64,000 bases of DNA from Microvirga sp. BSC39 (GTDB lineage Bacteria; Pseudomonadota; Alphaproteobacteria; Rhizobiales; Beijerinckiaceae): the NCBI RefSeq assembly GCF_000739015.1, contig NZ_JPUG01000053.1, positions 124,001 through 188,000 on the forward strand. The letters run 5' to 3'. Position numbers and translations under genes: made by a program. Below the pieces are notes generated by a model that did not search any database, was not told where the DNA came from, and saw only the letters and a program-made list of their open reading frames with translations. Positions 54,014 through 63,271 of the stretch are shown one piece after another (the stretch's first letter is position 1; every line of letters begins with the position of its first letter).

Positions 54014-55044
54014 ATGGAGCTTTGTCTTTGATCGTGCTCCGCGCGATGCGTAATCGAGGCATCGATATTCATATCGGATATTACCTACCAGGAGCCGGAG
54101 GATACACTCCCGATCGAGCCGAAGATTTCGCAGTCGATGACCGCTTGATCGACTTCTCTGATGCACATGGTGTGGCAGGAGTTGATATGCTGGCGAGTGT
54201 CGTACGGGAGCGGCAAATCGGTTTGGTGCTGCAAATTGGATCACCTTGGGCTTACCCCCAGCTCCCGTACTTGAAGGAGCGTGAGCCGCAGCGGCGTATC
54301 GTTGATGTACTCTATAACAAGGTCGGTCATACGCTAAATCACTTTCTCTTTGAAGCCTGCTTAGATGGCGTCATAGTCGAGAGCAGTGATATGCAGGAGT
54401 TTATTTCTAATAATACTTCTAAGACAAAGCCGAATATATACAAAGTGGAAAGCGGAATTGATCTGAAGACCTATAGTCCCAAGCGATCTGCTCCGGACGG
54501 CAATAGCCTCGTCGTCGGGTACTTCGGCCGAATGTCTCCGGAGAAGAATCCACTCGGTTTCGTTGCGCTCGCTGAATACTTGCATGCTGCGATCCCCGAG
54601 CTCCGTTTCGTCATGTTCGGTGAAGGAGAGATGTCCCAGACGGTCAGGGAGCGCATCGAAGCTGGCCCGGCTTCCGAAGTCATCAACTTCGGTGGGTATG
54701 TAGAGCATCCCTCCATGGCCTTGGCACAGCTCGATATTCTGGTCGTCCCCTCAAAATTGGATGGTCGACCAAATGTCATCATGGAAGCGAATGCCTGTGG
54801 AATTCCGGTTATAGGCGCGCCGATTGGAGGTATTCCAGAACTCGTCCAGCACGGATGCAATGGATTTTTGTTCCGCCCGGATGAATTCCGTGAGATTTCG
54901 AGAGTTGTTAGTGAGTGGGTTAAAAATATAGCCAAATATAAAGAGCATCAGATCGCGTGCCGGGTCATCGCCGAAAAGCACTTCGATCGGGAGCGTATGC
55001 TCAATGATTACGAAGCTGTATTTCGGAGATTGCTTCGAAACTGA
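53974..55044 (+). CDS. Glycosyltransferase family 4
   Basis: A 356-residue GT-B enzyme. The C-terminal half has GYFGRMSPEKNPLGFVALAEYL, FGEGEMSQTV and PSKLDGRPNVIMEANACGIPVIG (donor-binding Glu region). Its middle (VDVLYNKVGHTLNH, then ESGIDLKTYSP) resembles the GT4 half of the large fusion at 45.2-48.1 kb (VDLLFNTVGHTANN, ESGLDLVSYAP). ATG 53974 overlaps the GT2 gene by 40 bases in another frame; ATG 53956 is an alternative. The GT2-GT4 order matches the fusion, so the two may be the same tool in split form. Confidence 0.87.
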   Translation: MDQGILALHPFLVNGALSLIVLRAMRNRGIDIHIGYYLPGAGGYTPDRAEDFAVDDRLIDFSDAHGVAGVDMLASVVRERQIGLVLQIGSPWAYPQLPYLKEREPQRRIVDVLYNKVGHTLNHFLFEACLDGVIVESSDMQEFISNNTSKTKPNIYKVESGIDLKTYSPKRSAPDGNSLVVGYFGRMSPEKNPLGFVALAEYLHAAIPELRFVMFGEGEMSQTVRERIEAGPASEVINFGGYVEHPSMALAQLDILVVPSKLDGRPNVIMEANACGIPVIGAPIGGIPELVQHGCNGFLFRPDEFREISRVVSEWVKNIAKYKEHQIACRVIAEKHFDRERMLNDYEAVFRRLLRN

Positions 55045-55448
55045 ACCACATTAGCGATGCTGGAATTGATATCGGCAGGGTGGCAGCAGAGGATCTCGTA
55101 TATCATATCCGTGGGAGGTTTTCTAAGCAATAATAGTGTGATGTGCAGCTGCGGGACCATTCGAGTGGTGCTGCATAGGCTGGCATAACTGTCATATAGT
55201 TGCTAAGGGGACGAAATGAGGCAACTCGGCTTCTGCTGATGATCCCTTTAACGGCCGGCAGTTTGATGAGAAGGGAACATCTTACTACGAATGCACAGGA
55301 CACCATCTTGAGTGTTGCAGGTTCCTCAGGTGGCCAGCTTTCTCAAGCCGGGAATTGGCAAAACGACTGGTCTTGGTTTAGGCACCAATTAATGACTGGG
55401 ACCAAACTCGCATATCATAAGTGACTGCGTTCAAAACAAGGCTTGTCG
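55045..55448. other. Intergenic region, no supported gene
   Basis: About 400 AT-rich bases. A 74-codon frame (55200-55424) reads SVAGSSGGQLSQAG but matches nothing I know. The stretch could be a promoter region or a gene remnant before the FdtA-FdtB fusion gene. Confidence 0.4.
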
Positions 55449-56999
55449 ATGCTCGAAAATAATGAGTCCAGCAATCAAGAGACACCCCGTCTCGTTGACA
55501 TCAAATTGATCAATGACCCTCGAGGTGCTTTAGGTGTTATTGAGGGAATGGCCGATGTTGGCTTTAATTTCAAGCGCTTTTACTTCATTACAAAACTGTC
55601 GGAATTAAGTGAGCGCGGTGGCCATGCGCACAAAACGCTGAGGCAATGTTTTATATGTCTGCGCGGCGGGATGACGATTACTCTAGAAGCGAGGGGGGAA
55701 ACTTTTAGCTTTCGCCTCGACTCGTATGACAAGGCACTGATCGTTCCGGCCGGATACTGGCGGGAGTTAAGAGAATTCGACGATGAAAGCCTCGTCGCGG
55801 TCCTAGCATCAGATCACTATGATGAAGGCGAGTACATTCGGGACCGTCGCGAGTTCGAGCTCTTCACACGACCCGCCAGTCCGAGCAGCGTACCCTACCT
55901 CGACCTTAATCGATATATCGTTAACATGCGTTCGGAACTCGATGTTGCTATCGAAAGCAGTCTCGATTCTGGGATCTTCATCGGTGGTGATGCCATCCAG
56001 CGGTTTGAGGCCGAGTTCTCACACTATTGTTCAACCGTTGCTGCGGCTGGGGTTGCTAACGGCTTTGACGCGCTGCAGCTTCCGCTGAGGGCGAAGGGAA
56101 TCGGTCCTGGGGACGAGGTTATCGTTCCGGCTCACACATTTGTGGCAACGGCGCTCGCAGTTGCTCAGGTTGGGGCAACGCCTGTGCTGGTTGACGTTGA
56201 GCCCGATACCGGCCTCATGGATGTCGCTTCAGTCGAAAACCTCATAACGGACCGAACGCGCGCGATCATTCCTGTCCATCTCTATGGCTGTCCCGTTGAC
56301 ATGGATCCATTGATAGAGATTGCGTCCCGTCGCGGCCTCTTCCTTCTTGAAGATGCTGCACAGGCCCATGGTGCGCTCTATAAGGGGAGAAAGTGTGGCT
56401 CGTTGAGCGACGCGGCCGCATTCAGCTTCTACCCTACTAAGAATCTAGGAGCCCTAGGGGATGCCGGAGCTGTGGTTTCGAACGACAGTGCTCTGATCGG
56501 TCAGGTTCGAATGCTGGGCAATTACGGAGCTCCAAGAAAGTACCAGCACGACCAAGTAGGAATGAACTCACGGCTGGATCCGCTTCAGGCGCGGATCCTT
56601 TCGAAGAAGCTAAAGTATCTCAATGAGTGGAACAGTCGGCGACAGCAATATGCTAGGCAGTACTTTGCCGGCCTGAGCAACATCGACGGGCTGCAACTGC
56701 CGGTAACCCGAGACTGGGCAAAGCCGGTCTGGCACGTCTTTTCCGTCAAGGTATTGGATTCACGGCGCGATCAACTACAAGAGGCGCTTTCACGCCGCGC
56801 TATTGGGACCAACATCCACTACCCAATCCCTGTTCATCGCCAGAGGTGCTTCGCCGACCTCAAGTGGGACCTTGATGCTTATCCTAATGCCGATCGCTTC
56901 TCGCAGCAGTCTCTGAGCCTGCCACTTGATGCCCTGCATACTCCAGACGAGATCAAACTCGTCATTGACACTGTCCGTGACTTCTTCAACGCGCTCTAG
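55449..56999 (+). CDS. Fused sugar 3,4-ketoisomerase (FdtA/WxcM cupin) and DegT-family 3-aminotransferase (FdtB type)
   Basis: A 516-residue fusion. Residues 13-140 are an FdtA-like cupin (RGALGVIEG; RGGHAHKTLRQ with His59/His61; VPAGYWRELREF). Residues 147-516 are a full DegT transaminase: IPVHLYGCPVDMDP, EDAAQAHGALYKG, PLP Lys331 in SFYPTKNLGALGDAG. Together they would turn dTDP-4-keto-6-deoxyglucose into the 3-keto isomer and then dTDP-Fuc3N or Qui3N. These are normally two proteins; the known fusion of the cupin is with the acetyltransferase. ATG 55449 is preferred over TTG 55443. Confidence 0.9.
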   Translation: MLENNESSNQETPRLVDIKLINDPRGALGVIEGMADVGFNFKRFYFITKLSELSERGGHAHKTLRQCFICLRGGMTITLEARGETFSFRLDSYDKALIVPAGYWRELREFDDESLVAVLASDHYDEGEYIRDRREFELFTRPASPSSVPYLDLNRYIVNMRSELDVAIESSLDSGIFIGGDAIQRFEAEFSHYCSTVAAAGVANGFDALQLPLRAKGIGPGDEVIVPAHTFVATALAVAQVGATPVLVDVEPDTGLMDVASVENLITDRTRAIIPVHLYGCPVDMDPLIEIASRRGLFLLEDAAQAHGALYKGRKCGSLSDAAAFSFYPTKNLGALGDAGAVVSNDSALIGQVRMLGNYGAPRKYQHDQVGMNSRLDPLQARILSKKLKYLNEWNSRRQQYARQYFAGLSNIDGLQLPVTRDWAKPVWHVFSVKVLDSRRDQLQEALSRRAIGTNIHYPIPVHRQRCFADLKWDLDAYPNADRFSQQSLSLPLDALHTPDEIKLVIDTVRDFFNAL

Positions 57000-57025
57000 T
57001 GCGGAAGGCACTCTTGGAGGCTAGC

Positions 57026-57805
57026 ATGCCGGATAAAGACCTAGCAATTTCTCAGAATGTTGATCTTGCTTCCGTGCAGCTCGATTACGGGGCGTTTAGG
57101 CAACTGGCGTTGAACCCCAATCTATCGCATCACGAGCGCATCGGCTTCCCGGACTCCTATAGAGAAGGGTTTGAGGCGGACATATACGACGATATCTGTT
57201 CAAAACTTCCGCTTTTCCGGGAAAGAGAGAAGACCGTCGTCGACATCGGGCCCGGCTGTGCGAACCTTCCCAGAATGATCATCGATGCATGCGCGAAGAA
57301 CGATCATCGATTGGTGCTCGTCGACTCAGAGGAAATGCTTCGCCAACTTCCGGATGGGCCCCATCTTTCGAAGGTCAGAGGCTTCTTTCCCACCAATTCG
57401 GAGGAAGTGCGCCAGGCTGCAGGAGGCCCGATAGACATCATTCTCTGCTACAGTGTATTACATTATCTTTTCGTCGAGACTAATCCTTTCCATGTCATCG
57501 ACACGATCGTGGATATGCTCGATCATGGTGGAATGGCTCTGTTGGGTGACATACCTAACCTCTCCAAGCGTAATCGATTCTTCGCAAGCCCGAGGGGTGT
57601 GAGCTTCCACCAGGAGTTTACTGGAACCGACCAGCTTCCACCTCCTCCAGAAGCCGGACCGGCATTCCATAAGATCGACGATGGGGTCTTAGCTGGCCTT
57701 GTTCATCGTGCGCAACTTGCTGGTTGCGATGCCTACATCGTGCCTCAACCTGCTACTCTGCCGATGTCCAATCGGCGAGATGATCTCTTGCTGAGAAAGC
57801 CCTGA
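57026..57805 (+). CDS. Class I SAM-dependent methyltransferase
   Basis: A 259-residue protein: motif I VVDIGPGCANLPRMI, acidic VLVDSEEML, IDIILCYSVLHYLF and the later HVIDTIVDMLDHGGMALLGDIPN. GGAGG four bases before ATG 57026 fixes the start; the frame opens at 56999. It lies between the FdtA-FdtB fusion and an acyltransferase, so an N- or O-methylation of the amino sugar is likely; the acceptor is unknown. Confidence 0.83.
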   Translation: MPDKDLAISQNVDLASVQLDYGAFRQLALNPNLSHHERIGFPDSYREGFEADIYDDICSKLPLFREREKTVVDIGPGCANLPRMIIDACAKNDHRLVLVDSEEMLRQLPDGPHLSKVRGFFPTNSEEVRQAAGGPIDIILCYSVLHYLFVETNPFHVIDTIVDMLDHGGMALLGDIPNLSKRNRFFASPRGVSFHQEFTGTDQLPPPPEAGPAFHKIDDGVLAGLVHRAQLAGCDAYIVPQPATLPMSNRRDDLLLRKP

Positions 57806-57806
57806 C

Positions 57807-58493
57807 ATGGCCGCGCACAATGGAAAACCGCTCATTATCGTAGGCAACGGTGAGATTGCATCGATGGCCTACGAATACTTCGTGCATGACTCCGTCTATG
57901 AACCTGTCGGCTTCGCGATCGGACGCGACTACATCAGCAGCGAGACGTTCGAGGGGCTGCCGTTGGTTGATCTTGCAGAGGTTGAAGCTGTGTTTCCTCC
58001 GGGCAAAGTGACAGCCTTCGTGGCAATCGGCGATAGTCAACTCAACCGGATTCGCGCGCACCACTACGCGATGATGAAGTCGAAAGGGTATGCTCTTGCC
58101 AGTTACGTTAGCTCTCGAGCCTTCGTCTGGCACAACGTTCAGATCGGCGAGAACTGCTTCATTCTGGAAGGGAACACACTTCAGGCTTTCGTCGTCATTG
58201 GGAACAACGTAACTCTTTGGAGCGGAAATCACATTGGACATCGATCGATGATAGAAGATCATGTGTTCATCACATCACAGGTGGTGATATCGGGATTCTG
58301 CACAGTCGGGCGGAATTCGTTCATCGGTGTTAACGCCGCCGTCGCGAACAACGTCGCCATCGCCCAGGACAACTACATCGGGATGTCGGCTTCAATTACT
58401 GCATCGACCGAGCCGAACCTCATCTACCAGGGAAATCCCGCTGAGCCGCGGAAGATCCCGGCCACACGGTTTTGCAGGGTCAAAGGGGGATGA
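57807..58493 (+). CDS. NeuD/PglD/FdtC-like acyltransferase (left-handed beta-helix)
   Basis: A 228-residue protein with an N-terminal Rossmann-like domain (LIIVGNGEIASMAYEYF) and C-terminal hexapeptide repeats (VQIGENCFILEGNTLQAFVVIGNNV; SGNHIGHRSMIEDHVFIT; GRNSFIGVNAAVANNV). It begins one base after the methyltransferase stop and overlaps the next gene (ATGA). It likely acylates the 3-amino group made by the fusion transaminase, as FdtC does in dTDP-Fuc3NAc synthesis. Confidence 0.86.
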   Translation: MAAHNGKPLIIVGNGEIASMAYEYFVHDSVYEPVGFAIGRDYISSETFEGLPLVDLAEVEAVFPPGKVTAFVAIGDSQLNRIRAHHYAMMKSKGYALASYVSSRAFVWHNVQIGENCFILEGNTLQAFVVIGNNVTLWSGNHIGHRSMIEDHVFITSQVVISGFCTVGRNSFIGVNAAVANNVAIAQDNYIGMSASITASTEPNLIYQGNPAEPRKIPATRFCRVKGG

Positions 58494-59428
58494 TCAATAT
58501 AGTCCCCTACGAACCATCACTCAGAGGTCTTTGGAATGACCTCATCACGGTTGCCCGGAACGGACATTTCTTGTTCGATCGTGATTACATGGAATATCAT
58601 GCGAGCCGCTTTTCGGACGTGTCGTGCATTATCCTTCATGAGGATGCCCCGATCGCTGTGTTTCCAGCAAATGTGACAGGCGATACCGTTCACTCGCATC
58701 AAGGCCTGACATTCGGCGGACTCGTCCTGGCTGACACGACGAAGTCCGCGCGTGTCTTGCAGGTATTCGATGCACTCATCTCGCATTATCGCGGCATCGG
58801 CAGCAAAAAGATCATCTATAAGGCTCTGCCCCCGATCTATCACAGGCGTCCTGCCCAAGAAGATCTTTATGCCCTCTTTCGATTTGGAGCTCGGCTCGTC
58901 CGCCGTGACGTCACGACATCCATCGATTGCAGGTGTCCAGGATCTTATTCGAAAAGGCGCCTGAGAGGACTTAAGAAAGCATCGAGTGCTGGGATTCAGG
59001 TTCGAAAGAGCCAAAGGTGGCGGGACTACTGGCATCTCCTGACCGGTTCTCTCGAGAGTAGGCACGGCGTCACGCCGGTGCACACGATAGAAGAAATCGA
59101 ACTGCTCGCGTCGCGGTTCCCTGAGGCGATCCAGCTCTACGTATCGACTCTCGATGATCATGTAGTCGCTGGAGTGGTCATGTACAACACGGCGACTGTA
59201 GCTCATGCACAGTACATAGCAGTCAGCGACGACGGGCGCCGAGTTGGAGCCTTGGATTGCCTTCTCGACCATGTAATCTTGCGTTATCAGCAGACTCACC
59301 GCTTCTTCGATTTCGGAATCTCAAATGAAGATGGCGGGCGCATTCTCAACGAAGGGCTCGTGTCTCAAAAGGAGGAGTTCGGTGGAAGCACCGTGGTGCA
59401 CGATGTTTATGAACTGAGCATCGAATAG
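58490..59428 (+). CDS. GNAT/FemAB-like acyltransferase (BioF2-like, Acetyltransf_6)
   Basis: A 312-residue protein of the FemAB/GNAT type. A C-terminal GNAT core has VVAGVVMYNTATVAHAQYIAVSDDGRRVGALDCLLDHVIL and then FDFGISNEDGGRILNEGLVSQKEEFGG, the usual ending in polysaccharide-locus members. ATG 58490 overlaps the previous stop (ATGA). It may attach an acyl or aminoacyl group to the sugar made by the four genes before it. Confidence 0.75.
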   Translation: MINIVPYEPSLRGLWNDLITVARNGHFLFDRDYMEYHASRFSDVSCIILHEDAPIAVFPANVTGDTVHSHQGLTFGGLVLADTTKSARVLQVFDALISHYRGIGSKKIIYKALPPIYHRRPAQEDLYALFRFGARLVRRDVTTSIDCRCPGSYSKRRLRGLKKASSAGIQVRKSQRWRDYWHLLTGSLESRHGVTPVHTIEEIELLASRFPEAIQLYVSTLDDHVVAGVVMYNTATVAHAQYIAVSDDGRRVGALDCLLDHVILRYQQTHRFFDFGISNEDGGRILNEGLVSQKEEFGGSTVVHDVYELSIE

Positions 59429-59555
59429 GTTTGAACGCGAGTAGCGTAGTATAGGTCAACAATGAGCTGCCGAGGCTGTGATGCAGATTGCAAGGTGATG
59501 AGTTCATCCCGCCAAAGAGCTGCAGCGCATCCACATATCAGCCGGGAGGCCTTTG

Positions 59556-60476
59556 ATGAGATGGAAGAAGCTAGGTCAAGTTTTCAGTGCCAGTGGTCAG
59601 GCGTCATGGATGCACTCACATGCCTATCTACCGACCGCGTACCAGATTGAGAGCGACAGGATCCGAGTATTCCTCGCATTCCGTGATGAGGCAAATGTCG
59701 GGCGCATCGGCTGGATCGATGTTGCTGCAGAAAACCCAACGCGCGTAGTTGCCATCTCGGAGCAGCCGGCTCTCGATATCGGAAGGCCGGGAGCTTTCGA
59801 CGACAATGGTGCAACTCCTCTCTCAGTGGTTCAAGATGGTGATCGCCTCAGGATGTACTACGCAGGATGGCAGTTGACCCCGCGTGCAAGATACCTCTTG
59901 TTTACTGGACTTGCGCTCAGCCACGATGGCGGAAGGAGCTTTGTGCGTTACCAAGAAACGCCAGTGCTTGATCGTAGCCCGAGTGAATTCGTGATCCGCT
60001 CTGGTGCTGGAGTACTCAAGGATCCTGAGAGCGGCATTTGGAAGGTATGGTATGCTGCTGGATCTAGCCTCGTTGATATAAGTGGTAAGGCAGTACCCTC
60101 TTACAATTTGGTGTATGCCGAGTCTGAGGACGGGATCGTCTGGCCTTCGACCGGAACTGTGGCTCTCACGCCTCATCGACCAGACGAGTACGGCTTTGGT
60201 CGACCGCATGTCTGGAGAAAGGGTGAGCTCTACGAAATGTGGTATTCAGTACGGTCCCACTCGAAGAACTATCAAATCGGCTATGCGACATCCCGCGATG
60301 GCCTGGATTGGGAACGTCGCGATGCGGAAGGCGGATTGCCTCGCTCGGACGCAGGTTGGGATGCGGATATGACGTGTTTCGCTTCACTAATCGAAAACGA
60401 GCACGGCTGCTTCATATTCTACAACGGAAATGGTTATGGAAGCACCGGAGTGGGTGTAGCGCAACGGATCGACTGA
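59556..60476 (+). CDS. Glycosidase-like five-bladed beta-propeller protein (GH43/GH32-related fold)
   Basis: A 306-residue protein made of repeated beta-propeller blades: IRVFLAFRDEANVGRIGWIDV, LRMYYAGWQLT, GIWKVWYAAGSSLV, LYEMWYSVRS and GYATSRDGLDWERR. Such Asp/Trp/Tyr-rich blades occur in GH43/GH32/GH130-related proteins. No signal peptide is present, so it should be cytoplasmic. GGGAGG precedes ATG 59556. A glycoside-active protein among synthesis genes may be a sugar-modifying or editing enzyme; no activity can be assigned. Confidence 0.75.
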   Translation: MRWKKLGQVFSASGQASWMHSHAYLPTAYQIESDRIRVFLAFRDEANVGRIGWIDVAAENPTRVVAISEQPALDIGRPGAFDDNGATPLSVVQDGDRLRMYYAGWQLTPRARYLLFTGLALSHDGGRSFVRYQETPVLDRSPSEFVIRSGAGVLKDPESGIWKVWYAAGSSLVDISGKAVPSYNLVYAESEDGIVWPSTGTVALTPHRPDEYGFGRPHVWRKGELYEMWYSVRSHSKNYQIGYATSRDGLDWERRDAEGGLPRSDAGWDADMTCFASLIENEHGCFIFYNGNGYGSTGVGVAQRID

Positions 60477-60554
60477 TTTTCGCCGACAACGAGTGGGTCC
60501 TCTGACTTGATATGGATTTCGCTTCAGCTGACTCGTATGACATGAGGGTCGCAT

Positions 60555-61856
60555 ATGAATAACAACCCACTGGTGTCCGTCTGTATACCTGCCTATAACC
60601 ATGACAAATACATTGCGGACTGCGTTAAGAGTGTCCTCGCGCAGACCATTAGCGACTTTGAGATAGTGATTACGGACGATATGTCCTCGGATCAGACAGT
60701 CGCGATAATCGAGACATTTTCGGACGAGCGTATTCGATTATTTCGAGCGATGACAAACCAGGGTCCAAGTGCCACGGCGAACAATAATATTCGCCAGGCG
60801 CGTGGCCAGTACATATGTTTTCTTGCATCTGATGATAGGTTCCAGCCCGAGAAACTTGAGCGGCAACTGGCGTTCCTTCAGAATAATCCTGATGTGGGAA
60901 TTGTATTTTCCTATATGCGCTATGTCGATGAGGGCGGCGCTCCAATCGATGGCCACCCCGCATATAGATATACTGACGTTGAGAATCGATCGCGTGAGGA
61001 GTGGCTCCGCAAATTCTTCTTCGAGGGAAACTACTTATCCGCGCCGACTGCAATGATACGGCGTGAAGTGTTTGACCGAATAGGTTTGTTGGATATCCGG
61101 CTTCTGCAGACACAGGATTTCGATTTCTGGATACGTGCCTGTCTTCACTATGAGATCCATGTTTTACCCGAGAGGCTCATCGACTATCGTATTCGGGCAT
61201 CTCAACAGAATACAAGTGCTCCCACGCCCGAGAAACAGGCTCAAACGTACTGGGAACTCTCGAAAGTATTACGTCACTTTTGCCAGATCGAGGACGAAAA
61301 ATTACTCAATAAGGTATTTCCTGAGCTAGAATCTCTGAAAGGCGATCTCCGCTCCACTCAGGCCAAGATCGCACTCCTGGCTGTGCATGCGGCATCGCAG
61401 CCGGTGCGTGTATTCGGGATTGATGCACTCTATAACGCACTCGTCGATGACGAGGTTACTCAGGCTGCCGAAGAAAATGGGTACGACCTTCCGACATTTT
61501 ACAAGTTGGCTGGAGACATAGACGCCCTCGGTGTCAAGCAAGGGGTAAGAGTTCGCGAACTGGAGGAGCTATTCAGGGAAGCTGACAAAATTTCGCAACA
61601 GCGCTTAGACAGTCTCAAAGCGGAGTATGACTGGGCCGCCGATCAGGCAAGGCGTTGGGAAACAGCGGCTGTAAACGCCACCCGGCAGGCTGAGCAGTCA
61701 AATAAGGATCGCAAGGAAGCTGTCCGCGCCTCCCAGGAGTGGAAGCAGAAGTACGAGCAGGCATTCGCACAGTCTCAAGTGTGGCAGAAGAAATACGAGA
61801 AATCTGCACTTCCGTTTCTTATCAGGAGGATCTTCTCGGCATTGCAGCGGCACTAA
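60555..61856 (+). CDS. Glycosyltransferase family 2 with C-terminal coiled coil
   Basis: A 433-residue protein. GT2 domain, residues 1-240: VSVCIPAYNHDKYIADCVKSVL, IVITDDMSSDQT, CFLASDDRFQPEKLE and QTQDFDFWIRACLHY. Residues 325-420 form a coiled coil with repeated Trp/Tyr units (SQEWKQKYEQAF, SQVWQKKYEKSA), related to the tail of the GT2 at 52.8 kb. It may dock on other glycosyltransferases or the membrane. It is convergent with the GT61 gene. Confidence 0.9.
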   Translation: MNNNPLVSVCIPAYNHDKYIADCVKSVLAQTISDFEIVITDDMSSDQTVAIIETFSDERIRLFRAMTNQGPSATANNNIRQARGQYICFLASDDRFQPEKLERQLAFLQNNPDVGIVFSYMRYVDEGGAPIDGHPAYRYTDVENRSREEWLRKFFFEGNYLSAPTAMIRREVFDRIGLLDIRLLQTQDFDFWIRACLHYEIHVLPERLIDYRIRASQQNTSAPTPEKQAQTYWELSKVLRHFCQIEDEKLLNKVFPELESLKGDLRSTQAKIALLAVHAASQPVRVFGIDALYNALVDDEVTQAAEENGYDLPTFYKLAGDIDALGVKQGVRVRELEELFREADKISQQRLDSLKAEYDWAADQARRWETAAVNATRQAEQSNKDRKEAVRASQEWKQKYEQAFAQSQVWQKKYEKSALPFLIRRIFSALQRH

Positions 61857-61888
61857 GGGCCGGTGTCTGGAGATAGCCTCTGTCCAAT

Positions 61889-63187
61889 CTAAGGGCCATG
61901 AAGTGCTTTCGCCCATGACATGGCTCGGTCAAGATCGTCCAGGGTGACTTTTATGCTTAGATGCGCCGGATGCCCACTCGAGCCGAGGACTGGTTCACAC
62001 GCCACGATGGCATAGTGAAGTTCAAGCGCATCGGCCATGAACGCGAAGTATTCCGGATTGACGATCCGATCTTGGCAGAGAAGGACGAGCGCTGTTCCTG
62101 GCCTGCAGAAAACGGCATTCGTGAGACCGGCGCCCGCCATTCCAACGACAACATCGGCTTGACGAAAAAGCGCGATCTGTGCTGCCATCGTCATCGTCTC
62201 GGGCTGAACAACGATTGCACCGAGGCGTTGCAGATGGAGCGCAACTTCCTCTTGATTGACGATGTTGCGATGCCGAAGACCATTACCGAGATCGACATCG
62301 GTACGCCGGATGAAGACGATCTTGCCGGTTTCGCCTCGCGGGGGCGCATAGAGGCTGCTGAGCCGCGGCCTGAGGGCTCGAAGATACGGAGCGTCGAAGA
62401 CAGCCTCCTTGGCGCGCTCGAAATGATCAGGCGAAAATGCTGCGGATGAAGGAACGACCAGATCGTCGACATGCACAAGATCGTCCGGAGCCATGAGCAT
62501 GATGGTGCGGTTCGGAGCGAAGAGGCGCAGAAGTTCGATCAACTGCGGCGCCACAGGAGGGACCAGCAATGGTGAAGTGTCACCCGGATGCTGCTCGTCC
62601 GCTATAAGGAGGCGAGGCAGAAGGTCTGTCACGAAGTGGAAGTAGTTGAAGGAGTAACGTGTTCCGACGAGAACACCGCGGTTTAGCCGAGCAGTCGGCT
62701 TCAAATCAGGTCGATTCGAAAATTTCCAGCGATCGCCGGCGGCCTCAAAGAAGGCAGCGTAATTGCCGGGCTGCTGGCCGAGCAACAATTCAGGCAGGGC
62801 AGCCCAGTGAACAGCTCCCTCAGATCCGCATGTCAGCGTCGCTGTGCTTTGCCCGTGAACGAGGCAAGCCTTGATGTGCGCAATGTACCGCGTCGGCAGT
62901 TCTCGACGTAAGATAAGATCAAAATCGCTTGTTCCAAAAATTGGAAATGGTTTAGCCTCAATTGAGGCGGGCGTTGGCAACCATGCAAGCGAGCCATTCT
63001 GCGGTCCGATTGACTCTATCGGCAACTCCCGGAGGGGTTTTGGTTCCGGATCGTCCTGGCTTCCATTCTCGAGTCCGCGGATTGCGGACATAGTGGTATG
63101 CTGGCTGCCGCGCGCCCAAGAGGCAGTAGTGAAGCGCGTCAGGCGCGATATTGCAGTAACCGCAAGGCTGGCGACTCGGCTGTACAA
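61889..63187 (-). CDS. Glycosyltransferase family 61 protein (DUF563)
   Basis: A 432-residue protein. The conserved DUF563/GT61 core is visible: GTRYSFNYFHFVTDLLPRLLIAD, KIVFIRRTDVDLGNGLRHRNIVNQEEV, VVQPETMTMAAQIALFRQADVVVGMAGAGLTNAVFCRPGTALVLL. It transfers a sugar such as xylose in eukaryotes; bacterial members sit in capsule or exopolysaccharide loci. The start is uncertain: TTG 63187 gives the full frame and ATG 63091 removes 32 residues. It is on the minus strand opposite the rest of the locus. Confidence 0.85.
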   Translation of the reverse strand: MYSRVASLAVTAISRLTRFTTASWARGSQHTTMSAIRGLENGSQDDPEPKPLRELPIESIGPQNGSLAWLPTPASIEAKPFPIFGTSDFDLILRRELPTRYIAHIKACLVHGQSTATLTCGSEGAVHWAALPELLLGQQPGNYAAFFEAAGDRWKFSNRPDLKPTARLNRGVLVGTRYSFNYFHFVTDLLPRLLIADEQHPGDTSPLLVPPVAPQLIELLRLFAPNRTIMLMAPDDLVHVDDLVVPSSAAFSPDHFERAKEAVFDAPYLRALRPRLSSLYAPPRGETGKIVFIRRTDVDLGNGLRHRNIVNQEEVALHLQRLGAIVVQPETMTMAAQIALFRQADVVVGMAGAGLTNAVFCRPGTALVLLCQDRIVNPEYFAFMADALELHYAIVACEPVLGSSGHPAHLSIKVTLDDLDRAMSWAKALHGP

Positions 63188-63271
63188 GTGAAATCCATTC
63201 GGAAGGAGGGAGGGTGCTGCGCCCTATGACCAGTTTAATCTTAGCAGGCCAGAGTGCTTCATCATTCATAG

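Noticed and set aside
55200..55424. Small plus-strand frame of 74 codons
   Set aside because: No recognisable motif; could be a remnant, but nothing supports expression.
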